Of a DNA stretch of 64,000 nucleotides, positions 24,627 to 32,705 are shown one piece after another. Under the pieces are notes generated by a model, which made no database searches, had not been told where the DNA came from, and saw only the letters and a program-made list of their open reading frames with translations. Source of the stretch: Hyphomicrobiales bacterium (lineage in GTDB: Bacteria > Pseudomonadota > Alphaproteobacteria > Rhizobiales > Xanthobacteraceae); NCBI GenBank assembly GCA_016713235.1, contig JADJPN010000005.1, forward strand, positions 144,346-208,345. The letters are read 5' to 3'. A program made the translations under genes and the position numbers. Every line of letters starts with the position of its first letter. Within the stretch, counting starts at the first letter, position 1.

Positions 24627-27590
24627 ATGTCCGATCAGTCCGACCGTAAAACCGCGCGTCCCGACAGCCGCTTCATCACCATCCGCGGCGCGCGCGAGCA
24701 CAACCTCAAGAACGTCGATCTGGAACTGCCGCGCGACAAGCTCGTGGTGTTCACCGGCCTCTCCGGCTCCGGCAAATCGTCGCTCGCCTTCGACACGATC
24801 TATGCCGAGGGCCAGCGGCGTTACGTGGAGTCGCTCTCCGCCTATGCGCGCCAGTTCCTCGAGATGATGCAGAAGCCGGACGTCGACCAGATCGACGGCC
24901 TGTCGCCTGCGATCTCCATCGAGCAGAAGACCACCTCGAAAAACCCGCGCTCGACCGTCGGCACCGTCACCGAGATCTACGATTACATGCGCCTCCTGTG
25001 GGCGCGCGTCGGCATTCCCTATTCGCCGGTGACCGGGCTTCCCATCGAGAGCCAGACCGTTTCGCAGATGGTGGATCGCGTGCTCGCGCTTCCGCAAGGC
25101 ACCAAGCTCTATCTGCTCGCGCCGGTCGCACGCGGCCGCAAGGGCGAATACAAAAAAGAGTTCGCCGAATATCTCAAGAAGGGCTTCCAGCGCGTCAAGG
25201 TCGACGGCAAGTTCTACGAAATCGCCGAAGTCCCGGCGCTCGACAAGAAACTGAAGCACGACATCGATGTGGTGGTCGATCGCATCGTCGTGCGCGAAGA
25301 GATCAAGCAGCGTCTCGCGGAATCGTTCGAGACCGCACTGAAGCTCGCTGAAGGTCTTGCCGTCGCCGAACTCGCCGAGCCGGTCGCGCTCACCGCCAAA
25401 GACAAGGAAGGCATGAAGCGCGGCACGCAGGACGACCCGAACCGCATTCTGTTTTCCGAAAAGTTCGCCTGCCCGGTTTCCGGCTTCACCATCGCCGAGA
25501 TCGAGCCGCGCCTCTTCTCGTTCAACTCGCCGCACGGCGCCTGCCCCGAATGCGACGGCCTCGGCGTCGAAAAGCAGATCGACCCCGACCTCGTCGTGCC
25601 GGACACGAAAAAGTCGCTGCGCGAAGGCGCGATTGCGCCGTGGTCGCGCTCGTCTTCGCCCTATTACACGCAGACGCTGGAAGCGCTGGGACGCAATTAC
25701 AAGTTCTCGCAGCAGGTCGCCTGGAAAGAACTGCCGAAGAAATTTCGCGACATCGTGCTCTACGGCTCCGGCGAAGACGAAGTGAAGTTCACCTACGACG
25801 ACGGCACGCGCACCTTCGAAACGCGCAAGCCCTTCGAGGGCGTCGTGAACAATCTGGAGCGCCGCTACCGCGAAACCGACAGCGACTGGGCGCGCGAGGA
25901 CATCGAGCGCTTCTTCTCGACCGTGCCGTGCAAGGCCTGCCACGGCAACCGCCTGAAGCCCGAAGCGCTCGCGGTGAAAGTGCACAAGAAGCACATCAGC
26001 GAAGTCACCGAACTCTCCGTGCGCGCGGCGCAGGAGTGGTTCGAAGCGTTGCCGGGCAAGCTCAACAAGAAGCAGAACGACATCGCGGTCCGCGTGCTGA
26101 AGGAAATCCGCGACCGGCTGCGCTTTCTGGTCGATGTCGGCCTCGACTATCTCACGCTTGCGCGCGCGTCCGGCACGCTCTCCGGCGGCGAAAGCCAGCG
26201 CATCCGCCTCGCCTCGCAGATCGGCTCGGGCCTGACCGGCGTGCTCTATGTGCTCGACGAGCCCAGCATCGGCCTGCACCAGCGCGACAACGCGCGGCTG
26301 CTCGAAACGCTCAAGCGCCTGCGCGACCTCGGCAACACCGTGATCGTGGTCGAACACGACGAAGACGCGATCAAGACCGCCGACTACCTGATCGATGTCG
26401 GTCCCGGTGCCGGCGTGCATGGCGGCAAGATCGTCGCGCGCGGCACGTATCAGGACATCATCGACGAGCCCGAAAGCCTCACCGGCAAATATCTCTCCGG
26501 CGAACTCAACGTCGAGACGCCGCTCCAGCGCCGCAAGGCCGAGCGCCGCTCGCTCAAAGTCGTCGGCGCGACCGGCAACAACCTGAAGAACGTCTCGGCC
26601 GAAATTCCGCTCGGCCTCTTCACCTGCGTCACCGGCGTTTCCGGCGGCGGCAAGTCCACGCTGCTGATCGACACGCTCTACAAGACGCTCTCGCGCCGGC
26701 TCAACAATTCGTCCGAGCATCCAGCGCCGCACAAAGCGATCGAGGGCGTCGAGCACCTCGACAAGATCATCGACATCGACCAGTCGCCGATCGGCCGCAC
26801 GCCGCGCTCGAACCCCGCGACCTATACCGGCGCCTTCACGCCGATCCGCGACTGGTTCGCGGGCCTGCCGGAAGCCAAAGCGCGCGGCTATGGCCCGGGC
26901 CGCTTCTCGTTCAACGTCAAGGGCGGCCGCTGCGAAGCCTGCCAGGGCGACGGCGTCATCAAGATCGAGATGCACTTCCTGCCGGATGTGTACGTGACTT
27001 GCGACGTCTGCAAAGGCAAGCGCTACAACCGCGAAACGCTCGATGTCCAGTTCAAGAACAAGTCGATCGCGGACGTGCTCGACATGACGGTCGAGGAAGC
27101 GCGCGACCTGTTTCAGGCGGTGCCGACCGTGCGCGACAAGCTGGAGACGTTGTCGCGCGTCGGGCTCGGCTACATACACGTCGGCCAGCAGGCGACCACG
27201 CTATCGGGCGGCGAAGCGCAGCGCGTGAAGCTCGCGAAAGAATTGTCGAAGCGTGCCACGGGCCGCACGCTTTACATTCTCGACGAGCCGACCACGGGCC
27301 TGCACTTCCACGACGTCGCGAAGCTGCTCGAAGTGCTGCATGAGCTGGTCGACAGCGGCAACACGGTCGCGGTGATCGAGCACAATCTCGAGGTCATCAA
27401 GACCGCCGACTACATCATCGACCTCGGCCCCGAAGGTGGCGACGGCGGCGGCGAAATCGTCGCGACCGGCACACCGGAAGAAATCGTGAAAGAAAAGCGC
27501 AGCTACACCGGACAGTTTCTGAAGCCGGTACTGGAGCGCGACAAGGCGCTGCGGGCGAAGCGGCCGAAAGTACGGGCGGCGGCGGAGTAG
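24627..27590 (+). CDS. uvrA: Excinuclease ABC subunit A
   Basis: 987 residues, damage-recognition ATPase of nucleotide excision repair. Both ABC modules are complete: Walker A GLSGSGKSS and GVSGGGKST, signatures LSGGESQRI and LSGGEAQRV, and Walker B LYVLDEPSIGLHQRD and LYILDEPTTGLHFHD. Zinc modules show CPVSGF ... CPECDG and CEACQGDG ... CDVCKGKRYN. The C-terminus is a short Lys/Arg/Ala tail. No frame break. Expression is likely SOS-controlled. Confidence 0.98.
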   Translation: MSDQSDRKTARPDSRFITIRGAREHNLKNVDLELPRDKLVVFTGLSGSGKSSLAFDTIYAEGQRRYVESLSAYARQFLEMMQKPDVDQIDGLSPAISIEQKTTSKNPRSTVGTVTEIYDYMRLLWARVGIPYSPVTGLPIESQTVSQMVDRVLALPQGTKLYLLAPVARGRKGEYKKEFAEYLKKGFQRVKVDGKFYEIAEVPALDKKLKHDIDVVVDRIVVREEIKQRLAESFETALKLAEGLAVAELAEPVALTAKDKEGMKRGTQDDPNRILFSEKFACPVSGFTIAEIEPRLFSFNSPHGACPECDGLGVEKQIDPDLVVPDTKKSLREGAIAPWSRSSSPYYTQTLEALGRNYKFSQQVAWKELPKKFRDIVLYGSGEDEVKFTYDDGTRTFETRKPFEGVVNNLERRYRETDSDWAREDIERFFSTVPCKACHGNRLKPEALAVKVHKKHISEVTELSVRAAQEWFEALPGKLNKKQNDIAVRVLKEIRDRLRFLVDVGLDYLTLARASGTLSGGESQRIRLASQIGSGLTGVLYVLDEPSIGLHQRDNARLLETLKRLRDLGNTVIVVEHDEDAIKTADYLIDVGPGAGVHGGKIVARGTYQDIIDEPESLTGKYLSGELNVETPLQRRKAERRSLKVVGATGNNLKNVSAEIPLGLFTCVTGVSGGGKSTLLIDTLYKTLSRRLNNSSEHPAPHKAIEGVEHLDKIIDIDQSPIGRTPRSNPATYTGAFTPIRDWFAGLPEAKARGYGPGRFSFNVKGGRCEACQGDGVIKIEMHFLPDVYVTCDVCKGKRYNRETLDVQFKNKSIADVLDMTVEEARDLFQAVPTVRDKLETLSRVGLGYIHVGQQATTLSGGEAQRVKLAKELSKRATGRTLYILDEPTTGLHFHDVAKLLEVLHELVDSGNTVAVIEHNLEVIKTADYIIDLGPEGGDGGGEIVATGTPEEIVKEKRSYTGQFLKPVLERDKALRAKRPKVRAAAE

Positions 27591-28366
27591 TTAGCCTCTC
27601 GTACCTAGTATTCTTTTTTCGACATCGCGCGAACCCAACGGCGAAATTCGAGCTCGGCCATTAGTGCCGTCATATTCAATTAAGCGAGATTTATGCAGCT
27701 TCTCGAGAAATCTTTTTCTAAATGTCGTGCTATTGCTGTACTCAACCCAAGACAAAAGATCTCGCTCCAACACCCACGCAGGCTTTTGATAGAGTAGAAC
27801 TAGCACCTGATCTTCGGTCGGCATTTTTGGATCAAGCACTCTCTTGATGTCCCCAAATCCCAAATCAGCGGCAACTTTCTTTCAATTAAAGCGTCGACTG
27901 CATCTTGGGCTTCTTGAATAGAGACGCCGTGAAAAATTCGAACAAGCTCGGCTAACACCCAACTCGCGGAAGTATAAACCGCGGTGGCATCCAGGAAATT
28001 TGGATTCACGTCGCCGCCTACGTGACCGACACCTCTGTTATTTCTAATTTCGTAAAGCGCGGTCAAAGTCCGTGGTATCAAAATTCGCAAACTTCGATCA
28101 CCGACTCGAGATGAATTCGATGGTTCTTTCTCGAGCTGCTGGCACGCAGTTAGCATATTTGCAGGCTTGGAAGGTTGAGTCTTGTATTGGCCGCTTACGG
28201 CGCCTTCCACGATTGTGTAAACGACCTCACAAAACTTCCCCCCATTCAACTCTGATGGCTCCCACCGACGCTCTGCATAGTTCGCGGCAATTTCCTGAAA
28301 ACACTCCAGCAAGGGAGTACGCAGTCCGGCTGGTATGGCAGAAAGAAGCTTCGAGACGTCGATCAT
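27591..28366 (-). CDS. HEPN/Abi_C-like protein with C-terminal winged helix, one-base frameshift
   Basis: Third gene of the island operon. The N-terminal 170 residues are helical and contain EIRNNRGVGHVGG, an R-x6-H motif (R108, H115) with a polar residue after the Arg. It sits just before a long helix (DATAVYTSASWVLAELVRIFH), as in HEPN RNases and the Abi_C domain of abortive-infection proteins. A winged-helix-like tail follows (VLVLLYQKPAWVLERDLLSWV, FRKRFLEKLHKSRLIEYDG, ARISPLGS). The frame breaks at 27851-27854, where a run of four G on the coding strand should probably be five: LPLIWDLG continues as DIKRVLDP. The span is exactly one base short of 259 codons. Function is unknown; RNase activity is inferred from the motif. 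The start ATG overlaps the probable true stop of the preceding gene. Confidence 0.65.
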
Positions 28367-28916
28367 TTTGCGGCACTAATTTCTTTGATTAGCGCAGCAC
28401 CCTTGAAGGCCCGGAGCTGTGAGTTTCCCCCTTGTCTTTGGTGCCGCTGAATTTGTTTCCTTTGGCCTTCATATACTTTGCATGGTTGGTGTAGTCGTAG
28501 CATCCGAGTGCTTCGCAAGTATCGCGCCCAGCCTTGTCGGTGAAAGACGGATCGCCGGAAAGAAGAAAGCTGGAAACGCCTGAAAGAACGTAGGAGTTTA
28601 CGGTCTTTTCTGCCGTGTTCTTTCCCGGAATCTCAGCAGCGATAATCGCTACTTCCGCGCCTGAGATATCGAACACTTGCTGCAGTTCATCATCTGACAG
28701 CTTGTTCTGCTTTGCCCATGACCGCGCACGAGCACTCATAGCACTAGCCGTTCCACCCACGTTGTCATCTTCACCACCGTCTAAAACAACGGGTTGGGCT
28801 CCCTCTCCCAATATCATCAATGCAGCAGCGACTGCCCGTTTCCGTTCCTCAGAAGACAGCGGCGTAAGAAGAGAAACTACTTTGCCAACAACGTCTGATG
28901 TTTTGTCAAAACCCAT
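28363..28916 (-). CDS. Uncharacterised island protein B, winged-helix-like C-terminus, two probable small frameshifts near its end
   Basis: About 180 residues. The N-terminus (DKTSDVVGKVVSLLTPLSSEERKRAV) resembles that of the preceding gene's product. The middle has an acidic linker and KLSDDELQQVFDISGAEVAIIAAEIPGK. The C-terminal half (NSYVLSGVSSFLLSG, YTNHAKYMKAKGNKFSG) looks like a winged helix. As read, the frame ends at 28389 with an untypical tail. Shifting frame near 28425 gives KLTAPGL, and again near 28408 gives KGAALIKEISAAK with a stop at 28363-28365 overlapping the next ATG as ATGA. That wing-like ending and coupling suggest the sequence has indels here. No function is known to me. 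Confidence 0.55.
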
Positions 28917-28925
28917 TGCTAACTC

Positions 28926-29417
28926 CTATGCGGCGCCTAGCTTCGCAGAAACGTCTTTGATGTGATCTTCGGAGAGGCTGAAGACATCCTTCGACTTTTC
29001 GAACAACGTGCCCGCATCCAACAGACGATTGATCTGCGTTGCCATCTGGTTTGAGTATTCCGCCTTCCAGCTCCGTGCCTCCTTCGCTGACGCGATCAGC
29101 TCGTCGCGACTGAAGCTGTCCTTGGCCTGATAGAGCGTCAAATAAGTTGCGGCCGACGCCAGTAACGTGCGGCACGAATTAGCGCCGAGTTTCTGCGCTA
29201 CGCCACTAACAGTTCCGGGTCGTTTCGAGCCGCTCGCTACGTCTGCGCGCTGAACTTGCTCATTGACTTGGGGTTGAATTGCAACCCGACCGATCTGGCT
29301 ATCGACCCAAGAAAGAACAGCAAGCTGCCCCTCCTTATCCAGCGGCTTGAGCGCCGTCATAATCTGACGCATCGCGTCCAGTTGCAGTTCGTATGCATCG
29401 GTTTTTTGATCGGGCAT
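28926..29417 (-). CDS. Uncharacterised island protein A, winged-helix-like C-terminus
   Basis: 163 residues, first gene of the three-gene island operon. Residues 18-42 (MTALKPLDKEGQLAVLSWV) match the pattern at the start of protein B, so the two share an N-terminal helical element. A polar linker follows, then SCRTLLASAATYLTLYQ, FSRDELIASAKEARSWK, and NRLLDAGTLFEKSKDVFSLSE, which reads as a winged helix ending in a beta wing. No enzymatic motif or signal peptide was seen. Only nine bases separate it from gene B. Codons are more AT-rich than in uvrA next door, which suggests acquisition by transfer. Confidence 0.6.
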   Translation of the reverse strand: MPDQKTDAYELQLDAMRQIMTALKPLDKEGQLAVLSWVDSQIGRVAIQPQVNEQVQRADVASGSKRPGTVSGVAQKLGANSCRTLLASAATYLTLYQAKDSFSRDELIASAKEARSWKAEYSNQMATQINRLLDAGTLFEKSKDVFSLSEDHIKDVSAKLGAA

Positions 29418-29608
29418 GGGGTAATCATCGCGTAGCGGGGATATTCGAATTTCGTTGCCGTTAATTTGCGTTTTGTTCCAACCACTTCCCCGACTCCTCC
29501 AAAAAACTCATCCCCGCCCCTCATTTTTGATTTGCGCGAATGGGGCAAGCCCCACGCGCGCCGCGCACTTATGTTGATGGCGTCTCCGCCCACGGTTTTT
29601 ACCGGACC

Positions 29609-29635
29609 AAGTCGGGTAAACCCGACTTTTCTTTT
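29609..29635 (+). terminator. Intrinsic-terminator-like hairpin
   Basis: AAGTCGGG (29609-29616), loop TAAA, CCCGACTT (29621-29628), then TTCTTTT. An eight-pair GC-rich stem plus T-tract is a classic Rho-independent terminator for + strand transcription, yet no + strand gene is recognised upstream of it. This hints at an unannotated transcript. Confidence 0.65.
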
Positions 29636-30157
29636 GGGGCGCGTGAGCTCGCGTGGCTTTTGTCGCGGGCCGGGAGCGGTGGCTGCGTGCAAGGCGTAAC
29701 GCACTTTGCGCGCAGCGGCTGAAGTCGCCTGGTTCCGGCGAGCCTGCCGCTCGTCACAAGGGCCTTGCTTGGCTGCTTCGTTGGGAACGTGTGCCAACGC
29801 AAGTACGGCGAAGCAGAGAAGGCCCGCCAGCGGAGGATAGTTTGGTCAGTCCTCCGGGGATCATGCGAAGCAGGCCGTAACCTACCGTGCGCGGGACGCT
29901 GGAGTCTTTCAGCCTTCGCGGTGACGACAATTCATCTGCACTTTCTACCTTTTTGTGCAGATGGCCGTGGAGGACGGAAATCCTCCGGCGTCCCCGCCGC
30001 CCTCTTGGGTGGCGCTTCATAAACTCCGGCTTCAACTGAAGCGCGGAAAGGAGAAGCCGTGTGCAAACCTCCCCCTCGTCATCACCGGACCGCGTGTTCG
30101 CGCTGGCGAGCACCGCGAGCGGCCAGCGCGAACCTTCACAATAAGCCCCACCGGAGC

Positions 30158-30180
30158 GTGATCCGGTGATCCGGTGATCC
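30158..30180. repeat. Tandem 8-bp repeat (GTGATCCG x 2.9)
   Basis: GTGATCCG at 30158-30165 and 30166-30173, then GTGATCC at 30174-30180. A short perfect tandem array at the edge of the palindromic element. Confidence 0.9.
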
Positions 30181-30216
30181 ATGCGGACAATCAGCGTTTG
30201 CAGACCTTCATCATGG

Positions 30217-30300
30217 ATTGCCGGCCCCATGTCGGATTCATCCGACATGGGCACTATAGATGCTCAAGTCGGCTACAACCGACTTGAGATACCCGGCAAT
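30217..30300. repeat. Nested palindrome forming a potential three-way junction
   Basis: Outer arms ATTGCCGG (30217-30224) and CCGGCAAT (30293-30300) enclose two perfect hairpins. One is CCCATGTCGGAT / ATCCGACATGGG (30226-30237, 30240-30251); the other is CTCAAGTCGG / CCGACTTGAG (30263-30272, 30279-30288). The outer arms resemble the ATTGCCGG...CCGGCAAT intergenic palindromes common in Bradyrhizobium-like genomes. It lies 30 bp past the SDR stop codon and may also serve as its 3' end. Confidence 0.8.
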
Positions 30301-30330
30301 GACGAAGAAAGAGATACGCTCGATTCAACA

Positions 30331-31035
30331 TCAAACCGCCTTCGTAATCCCGCCGTCGATCTGGATGTTCTGCCCGGTGATATAGGCCGAGCGCTCGCTC
30401 GCAAGGAACGAGATCAGTTCGGCGACTTCCTCGGTCCTGCCATAGCGGCCCATCGGAATGCGCGACTTCCACTCCGGCTTCTCGGCGAGACTATCGATGA
30501 AGCCCGGCAGCACGTTATTCATGCGAATATTCCGCGCGGCGAATTGATCCGCGAAGAGTTTCGTGTAGCCGATCAACCCCGCGCGAAATATGCTCGAGGT
30601 CGGAAACGCGGGATCGGGCTCGCGTGCCGCGAAACTCGAAATGTTCACGATCGACCCGGACTTCTGCTTCTCCATGAGCGGCACCACCAGCCGCGCCGCG
30701 CGCACCACGCAGAGGAAGTAAACATCCATCGCCTTGTGCCAGTCGTCGTTCGACAGATCGAGGATGCCGCCGCGCGGCCCGTGCGCCGCCGAGTTCACCA
30801 GTACATCGACCCGGCCCCAGCGCTCGAATGCGCCATCGACCAGCCGCTTCAGATCGTCGTCGGATTGATTGGAGCCGGTGACGCCGAAACCGCCAAGCGA
30901 TTTCGCCAGCGCCTCGCCCTTGCCGGACGACGACAGGATCGCCACATGAAATCCGTCGGCAGCGAGCCGCTGCGCCGCGCCTGCGCCCATGCCGCTGCCG
31001 CCCGCGGTGATGACCGCTACCTTACCCTTCGACAC
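30331..31035 (-). CDS. Atypical short-chain dehydrogenase/reductase lacking the YxxxK dyad
   Basis: 234 residues. The Rossmann motif is TAGGSGMG near the N-terminus, and NSAAHG replaces the usual NNAG. The substrate strand reads IVNISSFAA, but where SDRs have Tyr-x3-Lys this protein has FPTSSIFRAGLIGYTK, with Ser in place of Tyr and Arg in place of Lys. The C-terminal RMNNVLPGFIDSL and YITGQNIQIDGGI are standard. NAD(P) binding looks intact, but classical catalysis is unlikely, so it may be a divergent SDR subgroup with another mechanism or a binding role. Substrate unknown. Confidence 0.85.
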   Translation of the reverse strand: MSKGKVAVITAGGSGMGAGAAQRLAADGFHVAILSSSGKGEALAKSLGGFGVTGSNQSDDDLKRLVDGAFERWGRVDVLVNSAAHGPRGGILDLSNDDWHKAMDVYFLCVVRAARLVVPLMEKQKSGSIVNISSFAAREPDPAFPTSSIFRAGLIGYTKLFADQFAARNIRMNNVLPGFIDSLAEKPEWKSRIPMGRYGRTEEVAELISFLASERSAYITGQNIQIDGGITKAV

Positions 31036-31108
31036 TGTACGCCCCCGTCATTGCTTCTCGTGCTTTATCGCGTCAGAGTCGTGCAGACGCAAACCGACAG
31101 AGGACATG

Positions 31109-31381
31109 ATGGAAGTTCAAGACAATCCCGAAAAGCACCAGTTCGAACTCATCGTCGACGGCCACACGGCGCTCGCAGCCTATCGGCTGAAGCCCGGTGT
31201 CATCACCTTCATCCACACCGAAGTGCCGAAAGAGCTTGGCGGGCGCGGCATTGGTGGGCAGCTCGCGAAGGGAGCGCTGGATCAGGTGCGGGAACGCGGA
31301 CTGAAGGTCGTGCCGATTTGCCCGTTCATCAAGGCGTATATCGAGAAGCATCCGGAATATCAGGATCTGCTGGCGGGCTGA
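31109..31381 (+). CDS. YjdJ-type GNAT N-acetyltransferase, copy 1
   Basis: About 90 residues of the short GNAT subgroup (Gcn5-related, YjdJ type). TFIHTEVPKELGGRGIGGQLAKGALDQVRERG contains the acetyl-CoA-binding GRGIGGQL, followed by the conserved VVPICPFIKAYIEKHPEYQDLL ending. AGAGG five bases before the ATG at 31109 supports this start; the ATG at 31106 is a near alternative. The substrate of these mini-GNATs is unknown. A paralogue follows 70 bases downstream. Confidence 0.85.
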   Translation: MEVQDNPEKHQFELIVDGHTALAAYRLKPGVITFIHTEVPKELGGRGIGGQLAKGALDQVRERGLKVVPICPFIKAYIEKHPEYQDLLAG

Positions 31382-31451
31382 TGTGTATCGTTGGGGCATG
31401 GCAGACTTTCGCTGCCGCCCTTGCTTCCACCTATTGATCCACATTCGCTGC

Positions 31452-31727
31452 ATGAACAGAATCCGCGATAATGCTTCCGCCGGCCGCTATGAGTATGATG
31501 TCGAAGGCGGCGTGGCGTTTGCGACCTACCGCATGGCGCCCGGCGTCGTAACCGTGAACTATACGGAGGTCCCGGCGGCACTACGCGGGAGCGGAATCGG
31601 CGCGAAACTGTCGGCCGCCGTGCTCGATCACATCCGCGCGGAAAAGCTGAAAGTCGTGCCTCGCTGCGGCTACTTCGCCGGCTTCATCCGCGAACACCCC
31701 GAATATCACGATCTGCTGGCGCAATGA
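31452..31727 (+). CDS. YjdJ-type GNAT N-acetyltransferase, copy 2
   Basis: About 91 residues, paralogous to the preceding gene: VNYTEVPAALRGSGIGAKLSAAVLDHIRAE aligns with the CoA site, and VVPRCGYFAGFIREHPEYHDLL with its C-terminus. The ATG at 31452 begins MNRIRDNASAGRYEYDVEGG. The stop overlaps the start of the LLM oxidoreductase gene (ATGA), suggesting co-translation. The pair probably arose by tandem duplication and diverged. Confidence 0.82.
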   Translation: MNRIRDNASAGRYEYDVEGGVAFATYRMAPGVVTVNYTEVPAALRGSGIGAKLSAAVLDHIRAEKLKVVPRCGYFAGFIREHPEYHDLLAQ

Positions 31728-32702
31728 TTCCATTCTCGGTTCTCGATCTCGCGCCGGTCATCGAAGGCGGCACCGCCGCTGACGCGTTCCACAATTCGCG
31801 TGACCTCGCGCGGCATGCGGAAGCACTCGGTTACAAGCGCTACTGGCTAGCCGAGCATCACAACATGCCGGGGATCGCGAGTGCCGCGACTTCGGTCGTG
31901 ATCGGTCACATCGCCGCCGGCACGAAGACGATCCGCGTCGGTGCAGGCGGCGTGATGCTGCCGAACCACTCGCCGCTCGTGATTGCCGAACAGTTCGGCA
32001 CGCTCGCATCGCTTTATCCGGATCGCATCGATCTGGGTCTTGGCCGCGCGCCCGGCACCGACCAGCGCACCATGCATGCGCTTCGCCGCAACCGCTCGAA
32101 CGAAGATACATTCCCCGACGACGTGGTCGAACTCGCGCATTATTTCATGGAGCCGCAACCGGGACAGGCAGTTCACGCCTATCCGGGCACCGGCCTGAAC
32201 GTGCCGCTCTGGATACTCGGGTCCAGCGCTTACGGGGCGCAACTCGCGGCGATGCTTGGGCTACCTTATGCCTTCGCTTCGCATTTCGCACCCGACTATC
32301 TGATGACGGCGATCGAGCTGTACCGGAAGAATTTCAGGCCTTCCCAGTTTCTGGAAAAGCCGTACTTCATGCCGTGCATCGGCCTCTTCGCCGCGGAGAC
32401 CGACGAAGCGGCGCAGATGCTGTTCACCTCGCAGCAAGCAATTCGTGAACCTGCGGCGCGGCCGCGGTTTGTTGCAGCCGCCTGCGAGCCTCGACTACTA
32501 CTGGTCCGCGGCCGAGAAAGCCGGCGTCGATCGCGATGCAGTACGCGGTTGTCGGATCAGCGGATACGGTGCGCGAAAAGCTGAAGCGCTTTATCGAAAT
32601 GACCAGCGCCGACGAATTGATGCTTGCCGCGCAGATTTACGATCACGACGCGCGCAAGCGCTCTTTGAGATCGCTGCGCAATTACGCGGCGATCTCGCTT
32701 GA
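31724..32702 (+). CDS. LLM-class flavin-dependent oxidoreductase, three probable frameshifts near the 3' end
   Basis: Luciferase-like monooxygenase: LDLAPVIEGGTAADAFHNS, RYWLAEHHNMPGIASAAT, VGAGGVMLPNHSPLVIAEQFGTL and DLGLGRAPGTDQRT are diagnostic. After FTSQQ at about 32435 an extra base breaks the frame. The protein continues as QFVNLRRGRGLLQPP to GVDR in a second frame, MQYAVVGSADTVREKL to IYDHDARKRS in a third from about 32535, and FEIAAQLRGDLA back in the second, ending at 32702. Corrected length is about 325 residues, normal for the family. Each segment is fully conserved, so sequence errors are likelier than ancient decay. It probably oxidises or reduces a small organic substrate with FMNH2. 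Confidence 0.75.
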
Positions 32703-32705
32703 GGT

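Larger units (their letters stand above)
29418..30330. other. Hairpin-rich non-coding block between island operon and SDR gene
   Basis: About 900 bp without a convincing gene; short frames in all directions lack domains and ribosome binding sites. Instead it is dense in inverted repeats: an intrinsic-terminator-like hairpin at 29609-29635, CATCTGCAC/GTGCAGATG at 29933-29963, GGAGGA/TCCTCC at 29969-29986, a tandem GTGATCCG repeat at 30158-30180, and a nested palindrome at 30217-30300. It could hold a structured RNA, a dispersed repeat, or regulatory leader DNA for the island operon. Confidence 0.5.

Noticed and set aside
24492..27179. An 895-codon open frame antisense to uvrA
   Set aside because: It mirrors codon bias of uvrA; its translation is low-complexity, rich in Asp/Val/Ala/Arg with no domain, and uvrA itself is unmistakable.
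25550..27343. A 597-codon frame on the same strand as uvrA in another phase
   Set aside because: Arg/His/Ala-rich shadow translation with no homology; arises from high G+C at third codon positions.
30158..30180. Possible CRISPR-like array
   Set aside because: The repeats are 8 bp, directly adjacent with no spacers, and no cas genes are present; it is a simple tandem repeat.
29754..30254. Frames of 60-166 codons in the hairpin-rich block, both strands
   Set aside because: Ser/Arg/Gly-rich, overlapping in several phases, no start signals; better explained as structured non-coding DNA.
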